Program-made: the position numbers and the translations under genes | Assembly (NCBI RefSeq): GCF_008312895.1 | Contig: NZ_VSSP01000006.1 | Span: 177,562-241,561, forward strand | DNA from: Luteimonas suaedae | Lineage (GTDB): Bacteria > Pseudomonadota > Gammaproteobacteria > Xanthomonadales > Xanthomonadaceae | DNA length: 64,000 bases | Reading direction: 5' to 3' | Notes under the pieces: model-generated | Databases searched by the model: none | What the model saw: the letters and a program-made list of their open reading frames with translations, nothing else | What the model was told of the DNA's origin: nothing | In this document: piece after piece, positions 17,800-27,092 of the stretch | Numbering within the stretch: the first letter of the stretch is position 1 | How the letters are laid out: each line of letters opens with the position of its first letter

Positions 17800-20115
17800 A
17801 TGAGCGAAACGCAACCGCACGCCGTGCGCCAGCTGCTGGTGCGACTGCGCCCCTACCTGCCGATCGCCGCGGCGCTGCTGGCCGGGTTGGCGCTGTGGCT
17901 GGCCTGGAGCGGGTGGCAGCAGATCCGCGGCGAGGGCAACCGCGCCGCCCTGCAGCAGACCCGCGACACCACGGTCGAGGCGACCACGCGGACGCTGACT
18001 GCGGAATTGAAGCAGCTGGCCGAACGGCTCGACTCGGCGCGGGTGCAGCAGGCGCTCGCCGCCGGCGATCTGGAGAATGCGGCGGCTGCGTTGGCAGCGG
18101 ATTGGCCGAACCTCGAGGAAGCGGCGATCTACCTTCCGGACCTGCAGAGCGTCTACGGCGGCCTGGGCGAGGGCGGCTTCGGACGCGCCGCGGCGCTGGA
18201 AGGCGCGCTGGTCGAGGACGGTCCGGTGAGCTGGGTGATCCGCGAGGACGGCAGTCCGCGGGTGGCGCTGGCGGCGCCGGCGCGCAGCGGCGAGCGGCTG
18301 GTCGGCGTGGCCTTCGTGCGCCTGCCGCTGGCGCGCGCCACCCTGGCCACCGAGCACGCCCACCTCGACGAGGACGCGATGTACCTCGCGCTGCGGCAGG
18401 GCAGCGTGACTCTGCTCGAGCGCGGCAACCAGGACTACATGCCGGCGGCCGAGCGCATGGCGGCCGCGGTGCCGGGAACCGGGTTGCGCGTGGTGGCGGC
18501 AACGCCGCAGATGGCGGGGATGCCGTTCGGACTGAGCGGCATGCCGGCGTTCGCGGTCGCGGCCGCGCTGCTGCTGTTGGCGTTCTTCGTCTGGCGCGTG
18601 CTGCCGCGGCTGGGGCGCGAGGCGGTCGACGACGCCGAGGATGCGCCGACGCTGCTGCAGGCAGTGGCCGAAACGCCGAACCAGACACCCCCCGAATCCC
18701 CCATCGAGGTCCAGGATATGCCCAAGCCCGTTCCCGTCCGCATCGACAGCGGCATCTTTCGTGCCTACGACATTCGCGGCGTGGTCGGGCAGACGCTCGA
18801 TGCCGGCGTGGCCGAACTGGTCGGCCATGCGATCGGTTCGCTGATGCGCGAGCAGGATCTGGCCGACATCGTGGTCGGCCGCGACGGCCGCCTGTCCGGT
18901 CCGGACCTGGTCGCCGGCCTGGTGGCGGGCCTGCGCAAGGCCGGCCGCAACGTCATCGACATCGGCATGGCGCCGACCCCGGTGATCTACTTCGGCGCGT
19001 TCCACCTGCGCACCGGCTGCTGCATCTCGGTGACCGGCAGCCACAATCCGCCGGACTACAACGGCTTCAAGATCGTGGTCGGCGGTGAGACGCTGTCCGG
19101 CGACGCGATCACCGACCTTTACGCGCGCATCGCCGAAGACCGCCTGTACACGGCCGGCGCGCCCGGTGGGCTGTCGCAGCGCGTGATCGACGAGGATTAC
19201 GTCGACCGCATCGCCAGCGACGTGCAGGTCGGCCAGCGCCTGAAGGTCGTCGTCGACGCCGGCAACGGGGTCGCCGGCGAGATCGGCCCGCGCGTGCTGG
19301 AGGCGATCGGCGCCGAGGTGGTGCCGCTGTACTGCGAGATCGACGGCACCTTCCCCAACCATCACCCGGACCCCAGCGAACCGAAGAACCTCGAGGACCT
19401 GGTGCGCATGGTGCAGCGCCTGGACGCCGACCTCGGCATCGCCTTCGACGGCGACGGCGACCGTCTCGGCGTGGTGACCCGTGAGGGCGAGAACATCTAC
19501 CCCGACCGCCTGCTGATGCTGTTCGCGGCCGACGTGCTCGAGCGCAACCCCGGCGCGGTGATCGTCTACGACGTCAAGTGCACCGGGCACCTGCCCGGGC
19601 ACATCGTGCGCCATGGCGGCAGCCCGTTGATGTGGAAGACCGGGCATTCTCTGATCAAGGCCAAGATGCGCGAGATCGGCGCGGAACTCGCCGGCGAGAT
19701 GAGCGGGCACTTCTTCTTCCAGGAACGCTGGTACGGCTTCGACGACGGCATCTACGCCGCCGCGCGCCTACTGGAGATTCTGGCCGCCCGCGACGAAACG
19801 CCGGACGCCGTGTTCAAGACGCTGCCCAACGGCGTGTCGACCCCGGAGATCAAGGTCGAGGCCCCCGGTGGCGACCCGCACGCCTTCGTCAAGCGTTTCC
19901 AGGACAACGCCCGTCTGGAAGGCGCGCGCCTGTCCACCATCGACGGCGTGCGCGCCGACTGGGACGACGGCTGGGGCCTGGTGCGCGCCTCCAACACCAC
20001 CCCGGTGCTGGTGCTGCGCTTCGATGCCGACGACGAGGAAGCGCTCAAGCGCATCCAGCAGATGTTCCGTGAGCAACTGCTGTCGGTGGATCCGGAGCTG
20101 CCGCTGCCGTTCTGA
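17800..20115 (+). CDS. algC: Phosphomannomutase/phosphoglucomutase with membrane-anchored N-terminal extension (AlgC-like)
   Basis: 771-aa protein. Residues 307-771 are a complete alpha-D-phosphohexomutase (interconverts mannose-6-P/mannose-1-P or glucose phosphates for LPS, xanthan-like or alginate-like polymers), with the phosphoserine at Ser414 in TGSHNPPDYNG, the metal loop DGDGDRLG near 550 and a sugar-binding GEMSGH. Residues 1-306 are an extra module: a helix at about 19-40, a periplasmic-looking region of about 210 residues and a second helix at about 247-267. An internal ATG at 18718 (MPKPVPVRIDSGIFRAYDIRG core, residue 307) would give a 465-aa soluble AlgC. Pseudomonas long-form AlgC has the same architecture. 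Confidence 0.93.
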   Translation: MSETQPHAVRQLLVRLRPYLPIAAALLAGLALWLAWSGWQQIRGEGNRAALQQTRDTTVEATTRTLTAELKQLAERLDSARVQQALAAGDLENAAAALAADWPNLEEAAIYLPDLQSVYGGLGEGGFGRAAALEGALVEDGPVSWVIREDGSPRVALAAPARSGERLVGVAFVRLPLARATLATEHAHLDEDAMYLALRQGSVTLLERGNQDYMPAAERMAAAVPGTGLRVVAATPQMAGMPFGLSGMPAFAVAAALLLLAFFVWRVLPRLGREAVDDAEDAPTLLQAVAETPNQTPPESPIEVQDMPKPVPVRIDSGIFRAYDIRGVVGQTLDAGVAELVGHAIGSLMREQDLADIVVGRDGRLSGPDLVAGLVAGLRKAGRNVIDIGMAPTPVIYFGAFHLRTGCCISVTGSHNPPDYNGFKIVVGGETLSGDAITDLYARIAEDRLYTAGAPGGLSQRVIDEDYVDRIASDVQVGQRLKVVVDAGNGVAGEIGPRVLEAIGAEVVPLYCEIDGTFPNHHPDPSEPKNLEDLVRMVQRLDADLGIAFDGDGDRLGVVTREGENIYPDRLLMLFAADVLERNPGAVIVYDVKCTGHLPGHIVRHGGSPLMWKTGHSLIKAKMREIGAELAGEMSGHFFFQERWYGFDDGIYAAARLLEILAARDETPDAVFKTLPNGVSTPEIKVEAPGGDPHAFVKRFQDNARLEGARLSTIDGVRADWDDGWGLVRASNTTPVLVLRFDADDEEALKRIQQMFREQLLSVDPELPLPF

Positions 20116-20140
20116 GCCATCGCACGACCGACGGGGAATC

Positions 20141-20176
20141 GACGTGCGCCGGCATGCCGGTGCATGCCGGCACGTC
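20141..20176 (+). terminator. Candidate hairpin after the coaC-coaB-dut-algC operon
   Basis: A 15-bp stem (left arm 20141-20157 with a 2-nt bulge, right arm 20162-20176, loop CGGT) lies 26 bp after the algC stop. The arms read GACGTGC..CGGCATGC and GCATGCCGGCACGTC. No T-tract follows, so if it terminates transcription it is not a classical intrinsic terminator. Confidence 0.45.
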
Positions 20177-20203
20177 CCGCAACGGTGCACGGAAGGTGCC
20201 CTC

Positions 20204-20232
20204 GTAGGAGGGGTTGCGCGAAGCGATACCCC
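20204..20232. repeat. Solo REP-like element of a second class
   Basis: GTAGGAGGGGTTGCGCGAAG followed by CGATACCCCC. It keeps the GTAGGAG head of the other repeats here but has a different stem (GGGGTTGCG / CGATACCCC). It lies between algC and the convergent cfa-like gene. Confidence 0.6.
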
Positions 20233-20262
20233 CACCGCGCCGCTGTCCGGCGCCGCGCCCGG

Positions 20263-21411
20263 TCAGTCCGGCTTGCGCAACACCCACCGGTACGCCTGCA
20301 GCAGGTCGCGATCGAAGCCGTCCACGCAGCCCCACAGGTACAACTGGAAGCGACGGTACAGCGAGCGGCCCCACCGGGCTTCGATGGCCGCGCGGTGCGC
20401 GTCGAGGCGCTCGGCCCAGGCGCGGCAGGTCAGGCCGTAGTTGTGGCGGTCGTTGAGCACGGTCTCGATCTCGAAAGGGGTGCGGCTCACCGCTTCGAGG
20501 TATTCGTGCAGGCACAGCTGCGAGCCGTTGCCGCGAAAGATGTGGCGCTCGAAGAAATCCGAGACGGCGTGCTTGGTGCGGGCGGCGCTGGCGTCGAGAT
20601 AGACCCGCCCGCCCGGGCGGAGCAACGACAGGTACAGCTTCAGCGTTCCGGGATAGTCGGGCAGGTGTTCGGTGACGCCGAGGTTGACGATGGCGTCATA
20701 GGGCGCCTCGGGCCGATGCTCGAACAGGTGCTCGCGCCGGACTTCGCAGGGCAGTTGCTGCCGGTCGATCAGGTCGCGGATGAAGGCCTCCGATTCCTGC
20801 GAGATGGTCAACGAGGTGACGCGCAGGCCGTGCCGGCCGGCGAATTCGGTGAAGGCGCCCCAGCCGCCGCCGATGTCCAACACGCGGTCGCCGGGCTTGA
20901 CCGCGATGGCGTCGAGCGCGAACCGGAGCTTGCGCGTGATCGCGTCCTCCAGCGTGTCGTCGTCGCCCGTGAACACGCCCTGCGAGTAGCAGCGGTGCCG
21001 CGTGTCGAGGAACAGGCGGAAGAAGTCGGGATCCTCGTCGTAGTGGTGCGCGATGTGCGCCTTGTCGGTGCTGACCTGGCCGAACAGCAGCGGCCTGACG
21101 AAGCGATAGAGGTAGCGCAGCGGGTGGCGGTCGCTGAACATGTCGCGCATCGCCAGCAGCCGGGCGATGTTGCCCTCCACGTCGAGCGCACCGGCGAGGT
21201 AGGCCTCGCCGGCGGCGGTGACGTCCAGGGTGCTCAGCGCGCTCAGTCCCGCGGGCTCGTTGATGACGACCGTGAAGTCCGAAGCGCCGCCGAAGTTCAC
21301 GGCCGGACCCTGCTTAAGGCGCAGCGAGAATCCACCGGCGGCGCCGACGGCGTCGATCACGGCGGGGCGCTTCTGCAGGGCGCGGACCAGGCGGTTGAAC
21401 TTCGATTCCAT
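20263..21411 (-). CDS. Cyclopropane-fatty-acyl-phospholipid synthase family methyltransferase
   Basis: 382-aa SAM-dependent enzyme of the CFA synthase family, which adds a methylene to unsaturated acyl chains of membrane lipids. The SAM loop is [36 protein letters not shown] covers the region where CFA synthases bind bicarbonate. The start at 21411 has a GGAGG site 6 bp before it; a longer open frame upstream is not supported. The family also includes related C-methyltransferases, so activity on lipids is inferred. An NTE-type phospholipase gene lies just upstream on the same strand (88 bp), which hints at a shared lipid-remodelling role. Confidence 0.85.
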   Translation of the reverse strand: MESKFNRLVRALQKRPAVIDAVGAAGGFSLRLKQGPAVNFGGASDFTVVINEPAGLSALSTLDVTAAGEAYLAGALDVEGNIARLLAMRDMFSDRHPLRYLYRFVRPLLFGQVSTDKAHIAHHYDEDPDFFRLFLDTRHRCYSQGVFTGDDDTLEDAITRKLRFALDAIAVKPGDRVLDIGGGWGAFTEFAGRHGLRVTSLTISQESEAFIRDLIDRQQLPCEVRREHLFEHRPEAPYDAIVNLGVTEHLPDYPGTLKLYLSLLRPGGRVYLDASAARTKHAVSDFFERHIFRGNGSQLCLHEYLEAVSRTPFEIETVLNDRHNYGLTCRAWAERLDAHRAAIEARWGRSLYRRFQLYLWGCVDGFDRDLLQAYRWVLRKPD

Positions 21412-21499
21412 TGGGGACCTCCAGTGGACAAGGGCGGGATGCGCCTGCGGGCGGGCGGCGGCGCGCAAGCGGCTCCAAGCAGATAACGTAAAGGCCCGA

Positions 21500-23713
21500 T
21501 CAGGACGGCCTCGTGTGCGGCGGTCGCCAGTCCCGCAGCGCGTTGCGCGCATAGGCGTAGCCGGTTTCGACGATGGCATGGAGCTGGTCGAACGCCATCA
21601 GGCCGAAGCCGTCGATCGGCGGATGCAGGCACAGGTCGGCGTCGGCCATGGCGACCTTTTCGCGCTGCACGCTGTTGAGCATGGTGGCGCGCATGGCCAC
21701 TTCCAGGAGCGAGGGAAACCGCAACCGCGGCCCGCGCGACAGGAAGCGGCTGCGGATGACCTCCCACGGCGACGGCACGCGCTCGGCGGTGAACGCGTCG
21801 TCGGCGCCCGGCGAGACCTCGACGGCGATGACCGTCCCGCACCCGAGCGCGCGCATGACGTCGGCGGGCACGTTGTTGAGCAGCCCGCCGTCGACCAGCA
21901 GGTGGGCGCCATCCAGGACCGGCACGGCGAAGGCCGGGATCGAGGCGCTCGCCGTGGCGGCCCACAGCAGCGAGCCGCGCCGGTGCACGTGCATCTCGGC
22001 GGTGGTCAGGTTGCTGGAGACGCAGAAGAACGGCAGCCAGCAGTCCTCGATGTCGATATCGCCGTACATCAGCTGCCCGCAGAACGTCGACTTGCGGTTG
22101 CCGACCAGCGACAGCACCGGCAGCGTGTACTTGGTATGCGGGCGCAACTGCAGCCACACGCGTTCGTTGATCTGCGCCATCTGCTGCGGGCTCATGCCCA
22201 TCGCGTATTGCGCGGCGAGCGAGGCGCCCATGCTGGTGCCGCCGATGGCGTCGACCGGAATCCCGGCCTCTTCCAGGGCGCGCAGCACGCCGATATGGGC
22301 GAAGCCGCGCGCGCCGCCGCCGCCGAGCACCAGGCCGACGGCGCGGCCGGCGAGCAGGCGGCCCAGGCGTTCGATGTCCGCGTCGCGGTCCCAGCGCAGA
22401 TGCAGGTGGTCCTCGAACGTCGGCCGTGCGGTACGCCAGGCCCGCGTGCCCCCGGGCGGCCGGGTGCCGTCGGCATGCACCAGCACCAGCGTCTCGTGCG
22501 CGCCGAGGTCCTGTCCGGCGAACAATGCGCGTTCGAGCGCGCTCGGTGCCGGATCGCCGCCGGCCCGCGCGACCACCAGCGCGCGATCGGCCATGCGAAC
22601 GCAGCGACGCGCCCATGGCGTGTCGGCCTCGTCGGCCTGGTACAGCACGAAGCGGTACGCGCTCTCCTGTACGTCCAGCCAGGCCAACAGCGCGGTTTCG
22701 GCGGCGGTGCCGGGCAGGCTCTGTGCCAGGCCGGGCTCGCCGGTCAACGCATCTACCATTTCGGCCGTCAGGCGCAGCACCGGACCGTAGGCTTCCAGGG
22801 CCTGCGCGAGGCGCGGAGCAAGCTCGCGGACCGGCGCCTCCTCGGTCGCCGGCATCAGCGCCACGTTGGTGACGCAGCCGGCCGGCATGCCGATCCCGGT
22901 GTTGCCGCGACTGCCCGAGGTCGCCAGGCGCAGCACATTCCGCAGCATGGCTGGACGCTGCGCGATCAGTTGCTCGATCTCCTGCGCCGTGAACGCCGCC
23001 AGCACGCTGTCGCGCACGGCCCGCAGTTGCAGCGGGGCGGCGGCGTCGTTGAACAGCGTGTGTTCCCCAAGCGCGTCGCCGCGTCCGGCTTCGTCGATCA
23101 CGCGCAATGCGTCGCCGGCGTCGTGCTCGACCGCCTGCACGCGTCCGCTGATCACCAGATGCAGCGTGCCGCCGGTCGTTGCAGGCGTCGTCGTGCCCCG
23201 GGCGAGCGACAACCACGCCCCCATCTCTTCGACCGTGTCGAGCAGTTCGCGATCGCACGTGCCGAATACCGGCGACAGCCGGCATAGCAGCTGTCGGCGG
23301 TGCATCCGTTCGCGTACCAGCCGCAGCGCATCGTGCTGGCGGCACAAGGCGTTGATCTCCCGTGCCGGGACGCCGAGTGCCCGGACCGGCGCGGTGGCGC
23401 GCACCCGTACCCCGTGCAGCAGCCCGGCCAGCGTCTGCAGTTCATCCACCGCCTCGCCGCGCCCGATGCGGCGCACGCATCGTGTAACGCCCTTGGCATC
23501 GGTTTCGATGGCTTCGAGCGCGCCATCCAGCACCAGCAACAGTGCGTTGTGGCCGTGGCCTTCGGCGAACGCAACCTCGCCCGCGTGCAGCATGCCGGGC
23601 TGCGCGACGTGCGCCAGTGCGGCCAGCGCCTCCTCCGGCAGCTCCTCGAGCAGATCGAAGGCGCGCAGCAAGTGCAGGCGTTCGGCCATGGTGGATGGCA
23701 GCGGATGCAGCAT
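21500..23713 (-). CDS. NTE-type patatin phospholipase with two cyclic-nucleotide-binding domains
   Basis: 737-aa protein resembling neuropathy target esterase. Residues 10-130 and 140-255 are two cNMP-binding folds (HNALLLVLDGALEAIETDAK; GTLHLVISGRVQAVEHD). A Rossmann-like P-loop-less segment follows, and residues 455-640 form a patatin lipase with oxyanion loop GGGGARGFAHIG, nucleophile Ser494 in GTSMG and the dyad Asp in VDGGLLNNVP. It is expected to act at the inner membrane as a lysophospholipase. The cNMP domains lack the classical phosphate-binding RTAT signature that I would look for, so ligand control is uncertain. It is upstream of and probably co-transcribed with the CFA-like gene. 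Confidence 0.88.
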   Translation of the reverse strand: MLHPLPSTMAERLHLLRAFDLLEELPEEALAALAHVAQPGMLHAGEVAFAEGHGHNALLLVLDGALEAIETDAKGVTRCVRRIGRGEAVDELQTLAGLLHGVRVRATAPVRALGVPAREINALCRQHDALRLVRERMHRRQLLCRLSPVFGTCDRELLDTVEEMGAWLSLARGTTTPATTGGTLHLVISGRVQAVEHDAGDALRVIDEAGRGDALGEHTLFNDAAAPLQLRAVRDSVLAAFTAQEIEQLIAQRPAMLRNVLRLATSGSRGNTGIGMPAGCVTNVALMPATEEAPVRELAPRLAQALEAYGPVLRLTAEMVDALTGEPGLAQSLPGTAAETALLAWLDVQESAYRFVLYQADEADTPWARRCVRMADRALVVARAGGDPAPSALERALFAGQDLGAHETLVLVHADGTRPPGGTRAWRTARPTFEDHLHLRWDRDADIERLGRLLAGRAVGLVLGGGGARGFAHIGVLRALEEAGIPVDAIGGTSMGASLAAQYAMGMSPQQMAQINERVWLQLRPHTKYTLPVLSLVGNRKSTFCGQLMYGDIDIEDCWLPFFCVSSNLTTAEMHVHRRGSLLWAATASASIPAFAVPVLDGAHLLVDGGLLNNVPADVMRALGCGTVIAVEVSPGADDAFTAERVPSPWEVIRSRFLSRGPRLRFPSLLEVAMRATMLNSVQREKVAMADADLCLHPPIDGFGLMAFDQLHAIVETGYAYARNALRDWRPPHTRPS

Positions 23714-24143
23714 CGATTCCCCCCTTGCCGGCGTGCGTCACCGGATGCTATCCCACAAGGTGGCCGGACGTGGGCGGGTTCGTCCATGCGCCGCCGGCGG
23801 TCGTTTCGTCCCCAGAAGGCCACAGCCAAGGCATATCGCCGCGCGATTCCCGGCCCCCGCTTGCGCGAGGGCGCTCGACCGGCCGCAAGCCGGTGGCTTG
23901 CAAACGGCTGCCCCTCGGCCCGCCCGACCTCCTGATTCAAAGGGGCAAGACAGGCGCAAGCCGCGCGGGATGGATGGAGCGAAGCGATACCCGTCACCGG
24001 GCTGATGCCGGTGACAGGCGCGCCGGTCCGGTTCATGGCGGTGCGGAGTTTTCCGACACGACATGGCGGCATCGGCCGATGACTTCGGGCGCCGCCGCCG
24101 TGGCAGGCTGCGGGCCGGACAACGTGCACACATGGAGGTGGCG
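23714..24143. other. 430-bp intergenic region between divergent genes
   Basis: Divergent promoter region for the NTE-type gene (minus) and ligE (plus). No gene is credible. From 23880 to 24040 it holds inverted-repeat remnants, including CCGGCCGCAAGCCGG (23878-23892) and GTCACCGGGCTGATGCCGGTGAC (hairpin with arms GTCACCGG and CCGGTGAC at 23994-24016). The latter is preceded by GGAGCGAAGCGATACC, related to the element at 20204. Confidence 0.5.
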
Positions 24144-25001
24144 ATGACATTGCGGACGATCGTGCTGCTGGCGTGCCTGTGGCCGCTGGCATCGGCGGCC
24201 GGCGCAGCGGAGCCGCCGCCAATGATGCTGGCCTCGACGTACGAGGCCGGTATCGACGTCTCCGACTACCGGGTCAGCGAAAAACTCGACGGCGTGCGTG
24301 GCCGCTGGGACGGGCGCGCCCTCTGGACCCGGGGCGGGCATCGCATCGATGCCCCGGCCTGGTTCACCACCGGCTGGCCGGTCGAGCCGATGGACGGCGA
24401 GCTGTGGATCGGGCGCGGCCGCTTCGGGGAAGTGAGTGGTATCGTGCGCGCCGGCCGCGCGGACGACGCGGCCTGGCGGCAGGTGTGCTTCATGGTGTTC
24501 GACCTGCCCGACCGCGGCGGGACGTTCGACGAGCGGGTGCTGCGGATGCGGACGTTGTTGGCCGACACGGGCATTCCCTGGCTGCGGTCCGTCGCGCAGG
24601 CGCGGCTGGACGATGCCGCGCAGCTGGAGGCACGGCTGCGTGTGGTGGTGGCCGGCGGTGGCGAGGGGCTGATGCTGCATCGGCGCGACGCGCGCTACCG
24701 CGTCGGGCGTAGCGACGACCTGCTCAAGCTCAAGCCGTTCGACGACGCCGAGGCGCGCGTGATCGGGTACACCGCCGGCAAGGGCAAGTACGCCGGCATG
24801 GTCGGTGCGCTGGTGGTGGAACGCGCAGATGGGGTGCGCTTTCGTCTCGGCAGCGGCCTCAGCGACGTGCAGCGCGCGGCGCCGCCGCCGATCGGCAGCC
24901 ATGTCACCTATCGCTACAACGGCCTGACCGCGAACGGCGTGCCGCGCTTCGCGCGGTTCCTGCGCCAGCGCCACGAGATGCCGCCGCCGGATCCGGAATA
25001 G
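24144..25001 (+). CDS. ligE: Periplasmic minimal ATP-dependent DNA ligase (Lig E type)
   Basis: 285-aa ligase. The signal peptide (MTLRTIVLLACLWPLASAAG) predicts export, as for the Lig E group of Haemophilus and Neisseria. Motif I with the adenylated lysine is SEKLDGVRGRW, motif III VFDLPDRG, motif IV GGEGLMLHRRDA and motif V LLKLKPF. A short OB-fold follows (YAGMVGALVVERADGVRFR) and no other domains. The GGAGG site 6 bp before the ATG at 24144 fixes the start. Lig E is thought to repair or join DNA in the periplasm, perhaps during uptake or in biofilm. ComM in this window makes a competence link attractive but unproved. Confidence 0.92.
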   Translation: MTLRTIVLLACLWPLASAAGAAEPPPMMLASTYEAGIDVSDYRVSEKLDGVRGRWDGRALWTRGGHRIDAPAWFTTGWPVEPMDGELWIGRGRFGEVSGIVRAGRADDAAWRQVCFMVFDLPDRGGTFDERVLRMRTLLADTGIPWLRSVAQARLDDAAQLEARLRVVVAGGGEGLMLHRRDARYRVGRSDDLLKLKPFDDAEARVIGYTAGKGKYAGMVGALVVERADGVRFRLGSGLSDVQRAAPPPIGSHVTYRYNGLTANGVPRFARFLRQRHEMPPPDPE

Positions 25002-25100
25002 CCGCGCGTCCCGGCAGCCTTGGACGGGAGACCCATTCGGTTGACCGGAGGAGCGGGAGTGATGCCGTGCGTCGTGGCTATGCGCGCGGATTGGCCGCGC

Positions 25101-25128
25101 GGGTATCGCGCGCATGGCGCGCTCCTAC
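25101..25128. repeat. Solo REP-like arm
   Basis: A single right-hand arm of the GTAGGAGCGCGCC family (complement strand), missing its partner and degenerate at the inner end (GGGTATCGCG instead of GGGGCATCGCG-type). It lies between ligE and the convergent hypothetical gene. Confidence 0.7.
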
Positions 25129-25240
25129 GACAAAGCTCGCGACGGTTGCGGCCGAGGTTATCGCGACGGTCCGGCACCTGGCTGCGTCTCGCCAGGGCGG
25201 GTGCCACAACGGACCGCCACCGCGGTTCCGCGCTGTGCGC

Positions 25241-25888
25241 CTATCCAGCGTCCGTTGAGCTCGGCCGCTTGAGTGCCCGGTAGCGTTCCAGTGCGTCCTC
25301 CAGGTCCGCGCCCAGATGCGCGCGCTCGTCCCGCTGCTGCTCCAGGATCGTCTCCTGGCGCAGCAGGTCGGCGTGCTGTTGCCGGATGCTGTCCGCCAGC
25401 GCCTTGCGCACCGGCTTGGCCTGCAGTTCCAGTTCCGCCGCCTGCCGCAGCAGCGTGAGCAGGCTCTGGCGCAGGTTGGCCATACTCATCTGCGAGGTCT
25501 TCACCGACGCCTCGACCAGGGCGATGCGCTCGCCGTAGGCGCGGCGCAAGTCGGCCTCGGTGTCGTACGACTCCACCATGGCCAGGTCACGGCGGCGGCG
25601 GGCGGCTTCGACTTCGGCCTCGGCGGCAACCACTCTGGCCGCCAGCCGGGCCGCAGCCCGCTCTTCTTCGCTCAATGCACGGTCGACCTGGTCGCGGCGC
25701 AGGCCGGTCTTGGCGCTGATTTCGGTGCGTGCGCTGTCCACCGCCGATGCCGGCAGCGCGTCGCCGCAGATCTTGCGGCCGTCCTCTTCCCAGCAGTACA
25801 GGCGCCTGCTGGCATCGCCCCGCTGCGCCTGGGCAGCGGCGGGTGCCAGCAGCACGGCCAGGCAGGCGATGTGGACGATCGTTTTCAT
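25241..25888 (-). CDS. Secreted coiled-coil protein of unknown function
   Basis: 215 aa. The signal peptide MKTIVHIACLAVLLAPAAAQ is followed by a short segment with two cysteines (LYCWEEDGRKICGDALP), a motif often seen in xanthomonad periplasmic proteins of unknown role. Residues 65-205 are a long charged helix with heptad spacing, probably a coiled coil. The start at 25888 is chosen for the signal peptide; the GTG 33 bp upstream is not needed. It lies 38 bp after pyrE on the same strand and may be co-transcribed with the GNAT and pyrE genes. Confidence 0.72.
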   Translation of the reverse strand: MKTIVHIACLAVLLAPAAAQAQRGDASRRLYCWEEDGRKICGDALPASAVDSARTEISAKTGLRRDQVDRALSEEERAAARLAARVVAAEAEVEAARRRRDLAMVESYDTEADLRRAYGERIALVEASVKTSQMSMANLRQSLLTLLRQAAELELQAKPVRKALADSIRQQHADLLRQETILEQQRDERAHLGADLEDALERYRALKRPSSTDAG

Positions 25889-25926
25889 CAATCTCCCGTC
25901 CCCCCGGTCGGTCGAATGCACGGTGG

Positions 25927-26583
25927 TCAGTCGCAGCCGTAGCGTGCGCGATAGTCGCGCAGCCGGCCGTGCTCGGATGACAGTGTCGCGTTTTCGGCGG
26001 CGAACGCAAGCAGATCGCCGAGGGTTGCGACCGCGATCACCGGAATCCCGTGCTGCTCGGCCACCGCGCGCGCGGCGGAACGGCGCGGCAGGGCGGATTC
26101 GTCCACCACCTCCTGGCGATCGAGCGCGATCACGATGCCGGCCGCCTGCCCGCCGCCGTCGGCGATCAGCCGCAGCGCCTCGCGGATCGCGGTGCCGGCG
26201 GTGATCACGTCGTCGACCACCAGCACCCGCCGCCCGGCAAGCGGCGCGCCGATCAGGGCGCCACCTTCGCCGTGGGCCTTGGCCTCCTTGCGGTTGAACG
26301 CGAGCGGCAGGTCGCGGCCGCGGCGGGCATAGGCGCAGGCAAGCGCCGTGGCTAGAGGAATGCCCTTGTAGGCCGGGCCGAACAGCAGATCGAACTCGAC
26401 TCCCGCGGCGTCGACGGCCTCGGCGTAGCAGTCGGCCAGCCCGGCCAGCGCCACACCGGAATCGAAGCGCCCGGCATTGAAGAAGTAAGGGCTGATGCGC
26501 CCGGACTTGAGCGTGAACTCGCCAAAGCGCAGCGCCTCGGCCGCGACGGCCAGTTGCAGGAAGCGGGTACGGTGATCGGTCAT
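25927..26583 (-). CDS. pyrE: Orotate phosphoribosyltransferase
   Basis: 218-aa enzyme converting orotate and PRPP to OMP in pyrimidine synthesis. The PRPP loop is VLVVDDVITAGTAIREAL, and AFNRKEAKAHGEGG is the catalytic flexible loop. GRISPYFFNAGRFDSG is the family N-terminus. The start ATG at 26583 overlaps the end of the GNAT gene by 4 bp. The divergent ExoIII-like gene 185 bp beyond the GNAT start reproduces the pyrE-crc neighbourhood of Pseudomonas. Confidence 0.96.
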   Translation of the reverse strand: MTDHRTRFLQLAVAAEALRFGEFTLKSGRISPYFFNAGRFDSGVALAGLADCYAEAVDAAGVEFDLLFGPAYKGIPLATALACAYARRGRDLPLAFNRKEAKAHGEGGALIGAPLAGRRVLVVDDVITAGTAIREALRLIADGGGQAAGIVIALDRQEVVDESALPRRSAARAVAEQHGIPVIAVATLGDLLAFAAENATLSSEHGRLRDYRARYGCD

Positions 26584-27092
26584 GGCGGCCATTCTCCCAT
26601 GCCCAGACGTCGGACCAGCAGGTGTTGCGGGCCGGCGTCGCCGCCGGCGTGCAGTTCGCCGGTATCGATGAAACCGGCGCTGCGATAGGCGCCCAGTGCG
26701 GCGCAGTTGCCGACGTGCACGTTCAGTGCGAGCAGGCGGCGCGCCGGCCGTCGCCGTTCGAGGTCCGCGCAGCAGGCGGCGACCGCAAGGGTGCCGAATC
26801 CACGACCCTGCACGCCGCGGTCGAGCACCAACGAGCGCAGGCTGACGGTCGCCCGGCCCAGCCATCGCCGCGCCACGATGGTCTGCGCATAGTCGAGCCG
26901 GTAGAAACCAATGAGCTCGTCGCCGCACAGGATCGCCATCGCGTCGCAGCGGGGCGCGGCCACGGCGAGCGTGACGTTGCACGCCACGTCGCCGACGTAG
27001 CCCTGTTGCCCCGGTGCCAGCCGCAATCGTCGTGCGGCCCCGGCCAGCGCGGGGGCCAGCCGGGTGACGCGGACGTCGGACGGGAGTGCCAT
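26580..27092 (-). CDS. GNAT family N-acetyltransferase
   Basis: 170-aa GNAT fold. The acetyl-CoA pyrophosphate loop is RGVQGRGFGTLAVAA, followed by LNVHVGNCAALGAYRSAGF, the typical C-terminal strand-helix. The substrate is unknown. Its stop overlaps the pyrE start by 4 bp, so it leads a GNAT-pyrE(-coiled-coil protein) transcript. Confidence 0.88.
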   Translation of the reverse strand: MALPSDVRVTRLAPALAGAARRLRLAPGQQGYVGDVACNVTLAVAAPRCDAMAILCGDELIGFYRLDYAQTIVARRWLGRATVSLRSLVLDRGVQGRGFGTLAVAACCADLERRRPARRLLALNVHVGNCAALGAYRSAGFIDTGELHAGGDAGPQHLLVRRLGMGEWPP

